Assembly: GCA_020746995.1 (NCBI GenBank) | Contig: JAGPXD010000001.1 | Coordinates: 5,828,001-5,892,000 of the forward strand | DNA length: 64,000 nt | DNA from: Plectosphaerella cucumerina | Lineage: Eukaryota; Ascomycota; Sordariomycetes; Glomerellales; Plectosphaerellaceae | Direction of reading: 5' to 3' | Shown here: piece after piece, positions 34,369-46,667 of the stretch | Layout of the letters: each line of letters starts with the position of its first letter | How positions within the stretch are numbered: the first letter of the stretch is position 1 | Program-made: the position numbers and the translations under genes | Notes under the pieces: model-generated | Databases searched by the model: none | Seen by the model: the letters and a program-made list of their open reading frames with translations, nothing else | What the model was told of the DNA's origin: nothing

Positions 34369-36442
34369 ATGGTCCCTCGGAACGAGCCTCAACCTCGTCC
34401 TCCACCCGCCCCTCGCCTGTGGTCGCGTCTGTCCACCCTCTCCAAGAAGTCGCTCCGGTCCCTCACCTCGAGCTTCGAAGCCGACGACGAGCGCTCCAGC
34501 TCCGAAGACGACCCTCATTACCGCCACTACCACTACGGCACCATGAGTAGGCGCAGCAGCGACGAGCAGTCCTTCGGACTCGGCGGCAGCGGCGACGACG
34601 GCGGTGGCGCCGGCCCGCCAGCGCGCTACGAGGGCGAAGACTCACGGCCGACCTCGAGCAAGGAGCTTGCCGGGTGGTATGCATATGCATTTGCAGCGGA
34701 GACATATGTCATCTGCGGTTCGTTGGAAATCCCCACGCCTCCCGGCCATGCTGTACCCCAGCGACTGACAGATACCTCCTTGCCTCACAGCCATCGCCTC
34801 CTTCATCCCCATCCTCCTCGAAACCCTCGCCCGCGAGAATGGCGTCCTCCTCTCCGACCTCACCACGCCCTGCGGCTCCAGTGACTCCAAAAGCGCCAAG
34901 GACGACCAGTGCGTCGTCTTCGTCCTCGGTGTTCAGATCAACACAGCCAGCTTCGCCATGTACACCTTCTCCGTCAGCGTCCTCCTCCAGGCCCTGATCG
35001 TCGTGAGCATCAGCTGCGCCGCCGACCACGGAAACTTCCGCAAGAAGCTGCTGCTGGCGTTCGCCTGGATCGGCAGTTCGGCCGTCATGTGCTACATCTT
35101 CGTGACCAAGGAGATCTACATCTTCGGCGCGGTGCTGACCATAATCTCCAACACATCCTTCGGAGCCTCCTTTGTGCTCCTCAACTCGTTTCTGCCGCTG
35201 CTGGTGCGGCACCACCCCGATGTGGCCAAGGAGCTCGGCACCAGTACGACCGCGCTGGGAGACGACGACGAAATGGGCGACTCGAGGTCGACGCTGCTGG
35301 CCGACGAAAACGGGAACAGGCCGCGCCTCCGCCGGGGATCCAAGGCCTCCATCGAGGAGCTGACGTCCGTCGAGCTTAACCTGTCCACCCAGATATCCGC
35401 GAGGGGCATCGGCATCGGCTACATGGCCGGCCTGTTCCTTCAGTGCATTGGCATCGCCATCCTCATTGCCATGAAGAACTCGACCTGGTCCCTGCGGGTC
35501 GTCCTCTTCCTCGTCGGGACCTGGTGGGCCGTCTTCACCATTCCCGCGGCCATGTGGCTGCGCCCGAGGCCCGGCCCTCCCCTTCCCATCCTCACCTCGA
35601 GCCGCTTCCGTGGCAAATGGGCCTGGCTCGGCTACGTGTTTTACGCCTGGAAATCCCTGTACAAGACGGTCAAGCTGGCCCGCCGTCTGCTGGACGTGGT
35701 GCTGTTCCTGGCCGCGTGGTTCCTCCTTTCGGACGCCATTGCCACGACGTCCTCCACGGCCATCCTCTTCGCCAAGACGCAGCTCCACATGAAGCCGTGG
35801 GCGCTGGGCATGATCAGCGTCATCTCGACCATTGCTGGTGTCATCGGCGCCTTTGGCTGGGCTTTTGTGTCCAGAAAATTCGGGCTCAAGCCCCACCAGA
35901 CCATTCTCGTGTGCATCGGTCTGTTCGAGCTGATTCCTCTCTACGGCCTGCTGGGATATCTCCCGTTCGTGCAGGCCTGGGGTGTCCTGGGGCTTCAGCA
36001 ACCCTGGGAGATGTACCCGCTGGCAGCTGTCTACGGGCTTGTGCTGGGCGGCCTGAGCGGCTACTGCCGATCCGTGTACGGCGAGCTCATCCCGCCAGGC
36101 TCCGAGGCTGCATTCTACGCCCTGTACGCCATCACGGACAAGGGATCCAGCGTTTTCGGCCCGGCCATCGTGGGGGCCATCATCGACCGGTCGGGACACA
36201 TCCGTCCAGCCTTCTGGTTTCTGGCGGCGCTGGTCGGCCTCCCTGCGCCTCTAATCTACTGCGTCAACGTCGAACGCGGCAAGCGCGAGGGTGAGAAGCT
36301 GGCTAGGACGATCGAAGGGCTCAAGACGAACCAGGCGATCGGAGAGGAAGAGGCGCACGAAGATGGCGACAGCGAAAGCGACCGCCCGATCCTGAGCGCG
36401 TACGATGAGGATGACGATGACGAGCAACTCCGACGTCGCTAG
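34369..36442 (+). CDS. atg22: Autophagy-related protein 22 (vacuolar amino-acid efflux transporter)
   Basis: Vacuolar membrane transporter of the Atg22 branch of the major facilitator superfamily. It exports amino acids released by autophagic breakdown. Exons 34369-34717 and 34791-36442 join in phase to give 666 residues. A polar N-terminal tail of about 100 residues rich in Ser and Asp precedes the first membrane segment (ELAGWYAYAFAAETYVICAIASFIPILLE). Further hydrophobic segments follow, with a large hydrophilic loop at about residues 255-315 (DDDEMGDSRSTLL, SKASIEEL), as known for Atg22. The C-terminal tail is acidic (AYDEDDDDEQLRRR). The intron donor GTTCGT is unusual, but the phase and the CAIASFIPILLE junction are right. 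Confidence 0.93.
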
Positions 36443-37725
36443 GGCCAGGGCGACAACTCGCTGTATTTTGACATCTTTGAAAGCATAGCGACGGCGTTCT
36501 TGCCTGTACTAAATGGCTACTGTCTTGGATACAAACTGGTCACCATGTCGTGTGTAAAGTTGACGTCGAAAGATGGCCATTCCCTTTGATGTCACTGACG
36601 AATCAGGGTCAGGCTGGGCGTTTATCTACACCTTGACGTCTTATCAGTGACATCTGAGTCCCAGAAATTACGTCACGACGGATTGGGCTAGGATGAGGCG
36701 CACCCTGGATGATGGATGCCCATGTGAAGGAGAAGCCATCAGCTCTCAGCGCGTGCTGCGGGAGAAACAAAATATACGGACACACGGTCTTTCGCCAACC
36801 ACGCGGTGCGGTTGCGCAACGGGTTCGGCGTGCTTGGCTCGTGTCTCCGGACGGCGCAATATGAGCAACTCCGGGGGCGGGTGGGGAAGAGAGGGAAGAG
36901 CTCCGATAGAGCCTGAGAGCCGCACCCCTCGACCGCTCACTCTTACACCTTTCAGCAAATTCAGGTACGTAAAATGCAGGGTGGCATATCTGCCGGCTGC
37001 CTGCTGTGAGTGGCCGGGTCGCGGGACTGGCAGGAGTCGAGACGGTGTCTCTGCCGGCGCATGTGCGGGACCCAGTAAAACATCCCACGGGCTGGGAGAC
37101 GGTACGGGGGTTGCGCATCTGATGGCGCTGCGCTAGAGGAAACACCCCATCCTGCATCGCCAGGCCGGGTAGGTATCTCCCTAGGACGGCGATGACCAGA
37201 GGATGAAGACGGCTGAGCTGGCGCAGATAGTGATGTACGTTCGTGACTCGAGACTGCCCTACCTGAGGGGCTGGCAACGACATCTGGAAGCAGACGCTGC
37301 GAACCAAGGCCGTGCCAACCCTGGAGAGCCGGTATCATCCAGGTTGAACGAAGCTGGATGGATGGATGCCTTGGTAGCGCCCCAGATAAGCACGGCAGAC
37401 GGTGAGGCGCGCCGCGCGCATCGCCTGCTTCTAGGAGCCAGTCGAGTCGTTAGAGTGGTCTGAGTCAAAAGTGACGTGCCCATCCCAGGTCTTGCGCAAC
37501 CGGGGTCGGGTCATCTGGTGTCTCCCCAGGATTCGGATCGGAGGACCTCCAGGGCTGCTGCATCTTCCTTGATAAATACCCGTGCCTCCCCAGCCCTTTC
37601 CCGCACGTCGAACCCCCGGAGCCGGTCTGTTTTCCTTTTCCTCCAGCAGTTTCCACACGACCAAAATCGTCAGACCACACGAACCGATCTCACCCGTACC
37701 AACTGAACCGACCTCCCTCGCAAAC
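36443..37725. other. Intergenic region, ATG22 / DUF3602 gene
   Basis: This 1.3-kb region between tandem plus-strand genes becomes C/T-rich after 37590, where the 5' leader of the DUF3602 gene is expected. No gene seen. Confidence 0.5.
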
Positions 37726-38561
37726 ATGACCACTCCCGAAGTCTCCCACGGCCGCGGCGGCGCTGGCAACATCCACGCCGACGAGACCAAGTACGTCGAC
37801 GGCTCTGTCGTCAGGACCGGCCCTGAGGGCAGCCACGGCGACGGCGCCTACAGCGTCGGACGAGGAGGTGAGTTGGATTGTCTCTGCCTCGCCCGCCCAG
37901 CGGCATTCCACCGCACCGCATCCGTCATGGCTGTGACCACGGCGCACCACCGACAAACGGCTGTCGAGTTCTCTCCCTTATCTCTGGCCATGGAAGCGGA
38001 ACGTCAAAGACGTCCCCACGGCGTGGAATGGAGAGAGATAAGGGGACGCCAACTGCTTTGGGAAGAGGTCAGGCCAGGGGACGTTTGGACGGCGCCTTCG
38101 CTTGTTCGGCGCGGAACCGGCGCCCCCACCGTCCAGTCCATCAACCGACATCCCTGCCAGTGCAGTGCACAGTCGATGGTTCGACGTCTCCCACGATGCG
38201 CCTCGAGATCAAGCGATCAGTCGAGAATGCCTACAAGCTTCCCAGGCCTCTCCCGGGAAGCGCGACAGCAAGATGTAAAGCTCCAGCACTGACACTCCTC
38301 CTCTCAGGCGCTGGCAACATCGGCGATGCGGGCGTCAAGTCCCCTCCCACCGGCCGCGTCGACCAGGACGCCATCCCCACCGAGGCCTACCGCCCCTCGA
38401 CCGAGGGTGACTTCCACACCGGCCGCGGCGGTCTGGGCAACGAGCACGCCGCTGGCAAGGGCGGCCACAAGCCCCTGGCCGAGTCGACCTCGACCTCCTC
38501 CGGCAGCACGCCCATCAGCTTCGCCGACAAGATCAAGAACAAGCTCTTCGGCAAGAAGTAA
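37726..38561 (+). CDS. DUF3602 protein with GRGGAGN repeats (Par32-like)
   Basis: Small, Gly-rich, probably disordered protein of 131 residues from exons 37726-37867 and 38308-38561, in phase. Three copies of the family repeat are visible: HGRGGAGNIH near residue 8, GRGGAGNIGD near 46 (split by the intron) and GRGGLGNEH near 85. The C-terminus is FADKIKNKLFGKK. DUF3602 includes yeast Par32, a phosphoprotein responding to TORC1/rapamycin that inhibits ammonium transporters. Whether this shorter protein does the same is unknown. The intron is 440 bp, far longer than most others here, and contains inverted repeats described separately. Confidence 0.92.
37868..38307 (+). other. Long (440-bp) intron with nested inverted repeats in the DUF3602 gene
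   Basis: Bounded by GTGAGT and CTCTCAG. An 11-bp perfect inverted repeat pairs cccttatctct (37975-37985) with agagataaggg (38034-38044). Between the arms lies a smaller hairpin, acgtc/aaa/gacgt (38001-38013). A further gcgcc...ggcgc pair occurs further on, at about 38091-38116. The sequence could fold into a structured RNA. Confidence 0.5.
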
Positions 38562-39462
38562 GCGGCGTCGTCCGTCTTGGCGTCTCGCCTTCTCTGGATC
38601 ACCCCGCGATGGCTTGGAGAGCGCAGCGCGCAATGCGCTCGTCGGTTTTTTAGAATTGCGATTGTTTCGACCGCTTTGATACCACCCGAGCAGGAGGGAG
38701 GGGGATGGCAAGGCGTGTGCGACGAGGGAAGGGGAAATATGCGCCCAGCTGTGCTTGTTTCCTCTTCCATGGAGCCCGTACTGCATCCTGGCATGCTGTT
38801 TCTTTGATGTCCGGTTCCTCGGACATGACACCCTTACCGATATGATATCCTGATAGTGTTTTTTTTTGGCTTTTCGCTGCTGCGCGATGCCCGCTTGCGA
38901 CGCGGGGGTTGTTGCTCACTTAATATAGACGCTTGGCTGTTTTCGTCTTCATATCAGTCGGCCGGGCTGTCGTGGTATATGGTGACCGTGAGGCGCATAT
39001 TCTCGATGGAAGCATGGGCGCTGGCAACCTGAGGTCACAATCGTGGCCCATCCGCCGCAGGCTGAGCGTGTTTTATCTGGTGATACGTCGCAAATAGCTG
39101 CTGTACATAGTGTTGCAGGCCACTTATCGGGTGAATTGGAGCTTCTGGCAAGAACTATGGGCTGTGGCAGCGTTGGCTGGACCATGAGCACAATCTCACG
39201 CAGACACTAGCACATCTGCAGGGCTCGTGTGATTGTTGGTGAGATTGCATGCCGATGGCCTCATAGTAGGTTAGCGTATTGGAATATGAACAATCCAGGG
39301 TCTCCTTTCGGCGAGTCACCCGACAAGACCGCATATTCAGTCAGGGGTCATGAACGCTCCAGGCAACCAACCACCCGTGTGCCAACCTACTTGTCCTGAA
39401 GTATAAGTCTACTTAGACAACCCCTTGATACATGTGGAGAGTGGACGGAGGCAGTCTATCCA
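38562..39462. other. Intergenic region, DUF3602 / F-box-like gene
   Basis: This 0.9-kb region between tandem plus-strand genes has a more balanced base composition than most leaders here. No gene seen. Confidence 0.5.
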
Positions 39463-41239
39463 ATGACCTCACTCACATGCACTCAACACTGCTCGTCTCC
39501 TCTGTCGGCCACATCTTCCTGTCCTCTCGTCGAATCTGTGACTGCCGAGGTGTTGGTCTGCATCTTTCGACAATGTGACTCCTTGCACGAACTGTGGTCG
39601 CTCATGTTGACGTGCCGCCGTCTTCACCACGTCTGGGTCACCAACGCCCCCAGCAATGTCTGCATCCTGGGCCGGCAGGTCATCCCTGCCTTTGATCTGG
39701 CCCTGATAGCGGTTGGTAATACCTTGAGCCACTTGTTGTGGTTGAATTCTGCAGGCGACTGACGGGATATGCCAGGTACGCGCCACCGCACTTGTCCACT
39801 CCAGCCTCGATGAAGGCCTCCTGCCACCGGAGATCGACCCTCTCGACCTTGCCGGTACAGCCGACCGAAGGCCTGATGCCACAGAGTTCCAAGAGATGCT
39901 CGATCTGCACCACTTGGTTCGCTGCATTGAGGTGCGATATTGTCATGTCACTCTGCCCGAAATATACTCCGGAGAGATTGGTGGGTTTGAGAGATGGCCT
40001 AAGGATCGGATGCCACCGCCGCCCATCGGCACACCAGAGGAGCCTGGAGAGGGCATGCGGGTCTGGCGAGAGCGCTTCCATGGTGCAGCTTACACGACTT
40101 TTATCATGGGAGCCGTGTTCTGCCGCGCATATCAACAGCCGTTCTTCCCAAGCGCAGATTTATCTTCCGCTGATGAAGAGTCACGGCGGGAACTCCTCGA
40201 CCTATTACGGAAATCTGCCAACGATGAATCGTGGCGGATCCAACTTGGCATGCAGGAAAGGGAACGTGAATACTTGCGCCGATTTCCCATCTTCGACCTT
40301 AACGATGAGTTGGGCGAACACACGAGCATATTCGGCCCGTTCATCCAGTGGTTCTTCCAGTTAGCCCTGGATCAGCTGCGAAGTGATCCATCCCGGACGT
40401 CTCGGGATCTACTCCGCGATGAAGTCAAGGCCGTGACACGGCTCGAGAACCCGGCCCAGGACCTGCCTCTACCGGGGGTTTACTGGGATTTCCCTGAGAC
40501 TGGCTTATTCACCCAGTGGTTCACTGGTGGAACTGATACCGAAGGTGAAGCCATCCTTTGGCTGGCAGTGCAGTCAGTCCACATGTTTGAATTTATCCGC
40601 ACCTGCATCGTCAATGGCGAAGGAATAAGAGGCCAAGGAAGACGTGCTGTTCCGGAGCCTTGGGAGCTTTGCTTCTCCGGGCCAACAAGAACAGCTAGAG
40701 TTGTTCTCTTCGGCATCTTCGCAGCCGAAGAAATTGAGATGCCCAGGGACTATTCCAGCTCCGCCGACCATCAACTTCTCGCTGACCCTGTCCAATCTCA
40801 CGGCCTCAAGAAGCCATTCAAACGGGAGAAATACCTCGAGGCATCTCCACCTATACTCGACGTTCCTCTCGTGCTGCTAGACCTCTACCAACGATCAGGC
40901 ATGTCCAATAAGAATCACAACGAACACACACCCCCTCCACCGCTTCAGCTCTTCAACTTTATGTTGAAGCACCATTTCAACCTTCAGTTCCACGAGAAAT
41001 TGTTCTACACTTACATCAAGAACATCTCATACTACCATGCTTTCAGCAACCGGGCCTCCATCTTCGCAAACGGGCCGGAACATGCGCCCACTAGACAATA
41101 TTTCGACTACACGAACGGCTCGGAGTTTCTCACTGAGTACAGGCCGCCTCTCTTGAGCTGGCGTGCACCGTATGATTATAGCCCGCGGCAGCTCAACCCC
41201 CGGACGTGGGGTATACACGATGAGTGGACGCACTACTAG
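39463..41239 (+). CDS. F-box-like protein of unknown function
   Basis: Protein of 570 residues from exons 39463-39711 and 39776-41239. The N-terminal region about residues 20-60 (CPLVESVTAEVLVCIFRQCDS, LHELWSLMLTCRRLHHVW) matches an F-box, which would link it to an SCF ubiquitin ligase via Skp1. The remaining ~500 residues carry no repeat or domain that I recognise; they are rich in Trp, Phe and Tyr and resemble the many lineage-specific F-box-like proteins of Pezizomycotina. The intron model (GTTGGT donor, CTGAC branch site, gccag acceptor) gives ALIAV/RATALVHSS. An alternative acceptor at 39753 would add seven residues in frame. Third codon positions look less GC-biased than in neighbours. 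Confidence 0.75.
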
Positions 41240-44175
41240 CGACCGCAAGGAGCGGCCTGTAAATGTAGTTCAGTACATGAATATTCACAGGCTTGTTGAC
41301 ATGGAAAACCGCCAGTCGAAGCTAGTGTCACGCCGCAGTGTCTGGTTATTCCATGACCGAGTCATCGCAAGCAAAGATAGCCGTTTGAATGGCCGACTCT
41401 GCCGGCGGCAAGGCTGTCTTGGGAGTCAATAACAGATCGGCTTCTGGATTTCGCCTTGGCGAGGCTTGGGAGCGCGGTAGTTGGCGGGATTGACACGCCC
41501 TCTCTCGTGATGGCGATCAGACCGTTTCCAAGTCCTCAACAACGTCTCACTGATGACATGGTAGCACGAACTTGTGATTAGGTAGGATATCCTCCAAGAC
41601 CCTTGATCGTCCAATACCACGAAAATGTGGTTTACCTAAACCTCAGCTGGATGCACAAGCTGAGAACTTCATGACCTGCGGCATCCTCTTATGCAGTATG
41701 ACAGGTGGTTGGCGCATGATCGTGAGGGTCGTGGGACAGGGGAGCCAATCGCGGAGGGTTCGCCAAGCGAAAGGGCCTGGGGGTGGTAGCGAACTGGGAA
41801 GCAGGTGGCTGCGAGGCGGCCGTTTCTCGGTCCTTGATTCCGCTCCTCTGCAGGACGCAGGCAGTCGTTGGTCCTGGCCATAGGCAAGGCGTGTCTGCAG
41901 TGGCGCAGGGCGGTTTGCGATGGAAACGAGCAAGCGAGCGGCACGATGGATCATCCGGGGGCAAATGGGAGCCAAGCGGACCGGGTAAATGCGCCCTGCG
42001 TGGCGGGCTGGGCGGTCGTCAAATCGAAAGGGCTGGGAGATGTGGAAGGGCGTCATTGCCCTTGTCCTCGTCTGTTTGCCTGGTCGTCCTCTGGCAGGCA
42101 GACGTTTGGAGGGTTTTGCCCACCGCGCGGCCATTGGCGTCAGCATCCAGGGTGATGTGAGGAGTGCGCTCGAACCTTGGCTGTCACGAGGGGCGCGCAA
42201 ATGGCAGATGGTGTGGTGCTGGCAGTTTGCTCGCCGTTTTCTTGACAGGAGTGCAAGATGGGTAGTAACGTAGCAGTATCGCTCGCTGCACGTTGTCGAG
42301 GCGCATCGCAGAGCTTCCTATCAAGGGTTGATCCGCGGAGACGGCACGATGGGGGCCACCAGTAGGGATTGATATGGCTGCATGGCTGGCGCTGGAGCAA
42401 GGGGTGGGTGGTGGTGGTGGTGGTGGAGGTGGAGGTGGTGCGAGCAGGGTGCAAGTCGGGTGGACAATTGAGTGGTTGGCCGTGCGGACTGTCACCTGAC
42501 GGGGAACAAACCCCGGTCCTGGGGAGGCAGATCGAGGTCAGGACGGGAGCCAACTGTCATGATCAGTCAGGCCTAGGTGGTTGGTCAGCCGCGACCTGGA
42601 CGCTTCACTCAGTGCCACCTCAGGCGGTGGTAGAGAGACGGAGGGTTTCGTGCGAGAGATTTCGGCAGGCACAACCACGTTTACGAGTCGTGTTCCTTGC
42701 GCCTTCCCCAGAGTTTGATGGATCGGATTCTCAACATTATTCATCCAGTCGGGGAAAGGACCACCGGACAACTCTTAGCACCACGACCACCTGCTGACGG
42801 TCCCGCCCTGCCCGAGTCCAGTCCTCGAGTGGGAAAGAACCCCGGCCTTGACAGGGCGGACCTCAGCATCCCGTTGAGTCCTCCGATTTCAAACCAGTCT
42901 TGCCAGTGCACTCGTTCCATTGACACGATGCCACCACCTCATCCCAGGAGGCCAGGCCCGGGCCGTTTTCTCAGTTCAGTTCACGCTGCGGTCACTTCCA
43001 GCCGCGCTTCAGTCGATGGACGCCAGGACCCTCTGTCGCGCATCGGTGCTCCGGGCCCGCTTCACAGGCCTCCAGTAGAATCCAAGGGCCCGTACAGCCG
43101 GCACCGCTAGAAGGCAGTCCATCGACTTGAGTGTTCCATGCTCTGTGGCCCGGGCCAATCGACGCCAACCTCGCCTGGGCCCCGGATCCAGACGCACCAC
43201 TCCTAGAGGCTAAGAAGCCCCCCCCGCCCTCGCTTTCCCCCACCCCGGGCGCTGCAGCCAGTGCGAGCCAGGCTGCCAGGGCCCTCCTCCGCACTTCGGT
43301 CGATTGAACTGTCTGTCACCGAGGGGAGTCGAGTCGCCCACCAGCACTTGACCACCAACCGACCGACAGGCTGACCTCCACTAAAACCAGTTGCTAGTCC
43401 CAAGTCGACAGGGCAGCCGGTCTCCAGGTCCCGACCCGACTTCACCTCTCCAGTCTTCTCCTCCTCTCCTCCGCTGGCCTGGTCTGGGCAAGCATCATCT
43501 TAACTCCGCTGCCGCTTCTCCGCCATAATCATCCTCTTTCGCCTCCTCCTCCTCCCTTCCCCCCTCCTACTCAACCGCTGTCGCCTCTTACCACCCCCTG
43601 AATCCCTCCCCAGTCCTCGAGCGCCATCCTCGACTCTTCGCTGGTCCCTGAAATAGCTGCTCCTGCGACCTCGGCCTGCTGCAAATGCCGCACGCGCTCC
43701 CGCGGTTTCACCCCTTCTCCGCAACTCCCTGACGCCTCAATTCCCCCAGACAATCTGTCAGGCCGATTCAACCTTGTCCTGGCCAACGAGCAGGTCCCTG
43801 CCCTCCCCTGCCCTGTCCTGCCTCGCCTCGCCACGCCGCGCCTTCCCCGCCATTTCAGACTCGAGTAGCGTAGCCTTCCCGGTCTCCTCCGCCAATCTTC
43901 CACCCACAGACCAACTGCTCCATCAGTTGAGTCCTCACTTACTGCGACGCGAGCGCAACCACATCCCAAGGCGCGCCCATTATCCTCACCAAGCAACTCC
44001 TCGCCCGATCGGTTCCTACAAGCGACAAGATTTACCCAAACGAACGCGACTCGCTCCACCCGACATCCTCCTCGCGACTCGCGACCCTCGACGCCAATTG
44101 CTCGACGATCGGTCTGGCCTTGTCCAGCGACCAGTCACCCATCACCCTCCCTAAGAAATATAGACCGTTGCCAGC
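41240..44175. other. Intergenic region of 2.9 kb upstream of creB
   Basis: No supported gene. A short ggt/gga repeat lies at 42403-42440. From about 43.45 to 44.17 kb the plus strand is strongly C/T-rich and probably forms the promoter and long 5' leader of creB. Frames in this stretch lack recognisable protein features. Confidence 0.5.
42403..42440. repeat. Short ggt/gga microsatellite
   Basis: An imperfect run of ggt and gga trinucleotides about 38 bp long in non-coding sequence. Confidence 0.8.
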
Positions 44176-46667
44176 ATGGCAGGCTTCCTCAATAAGCTCA
44201 AGAGCGCTGGAAGCGTACGTTGCGCCTCTTCTCCCCCACATCGTCGACATCATCGCGCCCGATCCAATGCCATTCTGACCCCTCGTCTCTCTCTAGGCCA
44301 CGACTACCACAGATGTCGCCACCAAGAAGAAGGTGCCCGAGGAGCCTCCTCCAGAAATTACTCCCCTCGAGAAGATGCTGCAGAATGCCGGGCCCCTGCG
44401 CGATGACGGCACTGATCGATTCTTCGGCCTGGAAAATGTAAGTTGGCCCGCGCCACTGACACCACTGTGAGACATGACTGTTGCTAACCGTCCCTCCTTC
44501 GTAGTTTGGAAACACCTGGTACGGTTGAACCCAGCTCCATCTCGAGACACGACCCCTTTTCTTGGTTTCCTCACGCTGACACGATCATAGCTACTGCAAC
44601 TCCATCGTGCAGGCCCTCTTCTACCAAGATGCTTTCCGCCAGAATGTTGTCAACTACCCTCCCTACACACCCTCCGATACTCCGAACGGCACGTTGCCCA
44701 AAGTGTCGGTAACAATCCGCCCGCCGATGAAGAAGGAGGAGCCCCCGGCACCTGCGGGGAAGCAAAAGATGAGCGCCGCTGAAGCCATGAGGAAGCGCCA
44801 GGCCGCTGCTCTTGGTGGCCAGGTCGCCGGCCAGCCGCCCCTGCGCCCCGAAGATAGGCCAGACGCGCCCGAATACAAGAAGAAGCACGCCATGCTCAAA
44901 GGACCCGTTGTCGAGCTGAATCAGGAGAACCCCTCGCCCTACGGCATGGACGAGTGCACCTTCACCGGTCTCAAGGACATTTTCGGCGCCCTCATGGAGA
45001 GCGACACTAGAATGGGTGTTCTGAGTCCCCAGAGGTTCCTCGAGATTTTCAAGCGAGACAACGAGATGTTCCGCAACTCGATGCACCAGGACGCCCACGA
45101 GTTCTACGGCCTCGTCCTCAACGATGTCATAGCCAATGTCGAGGCAAACGCCAAGCGCCTGCAGGAGAAGGAGGAAGCTAGCAGCCAGAACGGTCTCTCG
45201 CAGTCTGTCAGCAACGCCCTGAGCGCCGGGGCTAGCAGCCTCGTCCCCGCAGCCACTGGCGGCGCTAGGTCGCCCGGCACCGGCTGGGTGCACGACATCT
45301 TCGAAGGTGTGCTGACCTCTGAGACAAAGTGCCTCACTTGCGAGACGGCGTCGCAAAGAGACGAGACGTTCCTGGATTTGTCCATCGATCTGGAGGAACA
45401 CTCGTCCGTCACATCATGCCTGCGCAAGTTCTCGGCCGAGGAGATGTTGTGCGAGAGGAACAAGTTCCACTGCGACCACTGTGGCGGTCTTCAGGAGGCC
45501 GAGAAGCGCATGAAGATCAAGAGGCTTCCTAAGGTCCTTGCCCTGCACCTCAAGAGGTTCAAGTACACCGAGGATTACAGTCGCCTCCAGAAGCTGTTCC
45601 ACAGGGTTGTCTACCCATACCATCTGCGCATGTTCAACACTACGGATGGCGCGGAGGATCCCGACCGGATGTACGAGCTGTACGCAGTCGTCGTCCACAT
45701 CGGCGGCAACGCCTACCACGGCCACTACGTCTCCGTCATCAAGACCCAAGATCGAGGCTGGCTTCTCTTCGATGACGAAATGGTCGAACCTGTCGACAAG
45801 CACTTCGTGCGAAACTTCTTTGGCGACAAGCCTGGCACCGCCTGCGCCTACGTGCTGTTCTACCAGGAAACTACTTTCGAGAAGGTCCAAGCCGAGATGG
45901 AGGCCGAGGGTCTGGAAGAGGTCAAGATCGCAAGCCAGAAGGCAAACCTTGCTTCCGAGAACGGACAGGGCGGCGGAAACGTCATCCCCCTGGTCAAGCA
46001 GGCCAGCCAGCCCCTGCATGTCCCATCAGAGGAGCGGGAGCCCACCAACGATCTCGCCCATGCGCAGACGGCGCCCAGCAAAGTCGAGATCCCGTCTGCC
46101 CCATCTGCCCCAAGCCCCGGAGGCCTGCCGCCGTGGCCGACGGCTGCCTCGGTGCCAAGCGTCCCGTCACGGACAGACACGTCGTTGACGGTCAAGCCCG
46201 GCGATAAATCCAAGGAGGACAAGAAGCGCGAAAAGAAGGAGCAAGAGGCCGCCGAAAAGGCACGAAAAGTGGCGGAGAAGGAGAAGCGCAAAGCCGACGA
46301 GAAGCGGTCCAAAGAGGCTGGTCAACGGCGCCGCGAGGCCCTCATGCGAGAGAATGAAGAAATGCGCAAGGCTCTTGAGGAGAGCAAGAAGACGGCGGAA
46401 CTTGAAGATACGTCCAGGCGGGACGGCGCCCCCGAACCGCTGCGGACCGTGAGCTCCAGCGGCAGCTTCCTGAGCCGAGCCAACAAGAACAGCAAGTCGA
46501 TGACGAGGAAGAGCTTCAGCTTCCTGGCCAAGGACAAGGAGCCGCAAACGCCCATTGCCGAACACGGCAGCAACGGCGATATGGCCGGTAGCCCCTCAGA
46601 AAGTAAGCTGAAGGATCGTTTCAGTTTCAGCCTCGGCCGGAAGAAGAGCGGCAACATCCTGTCCTGA
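44176..46667 (+). CDS. creB: Ubiquitin carboxyl-terminal hydrolase CreB
   Basis: Deubiquitinating cysteine protease of the USP family. In Aspergillus, CreB acts with the WD40 protein CreC in carbon catabolite repression. Exons: 44176-44214, 44297-44437, 44505-44518 (14 nt) and 44591-46667, 756 residues in phase. The Cys box is GLENFGNTCYCNSIVQ, with catalytic Cys65 whose codon is split between exons 3 and 4. The His box is NAYHGHYVSVIK (about 439-448). CxxC pairs (CLTC; CDHC) mark the zinc-binding fingers. The C-terminal part has a long charged coiled coil at about residues 595-670 and a Ser/Lys-rich tail, as in CreB. Human USP12/USP46 are the closest animal class. Confidence 0.95.

Noticed and set aside
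34709..36199. 496-codon frame antisense to ATG22
   Set aside because: Long antisense frames arise opposite GC-biased coding sequence. ATG22 is strongly supported, and this product is Gly/Asp/Glu/His-rich without a family.
41643..42553. Several minus-strand frames of 90-185 codons in the gap before creB
   Set aside because: All are Pro/Ser/Thr/Arg-rich, partly translated from the ggt/gga repeat, and mutually overlapping.
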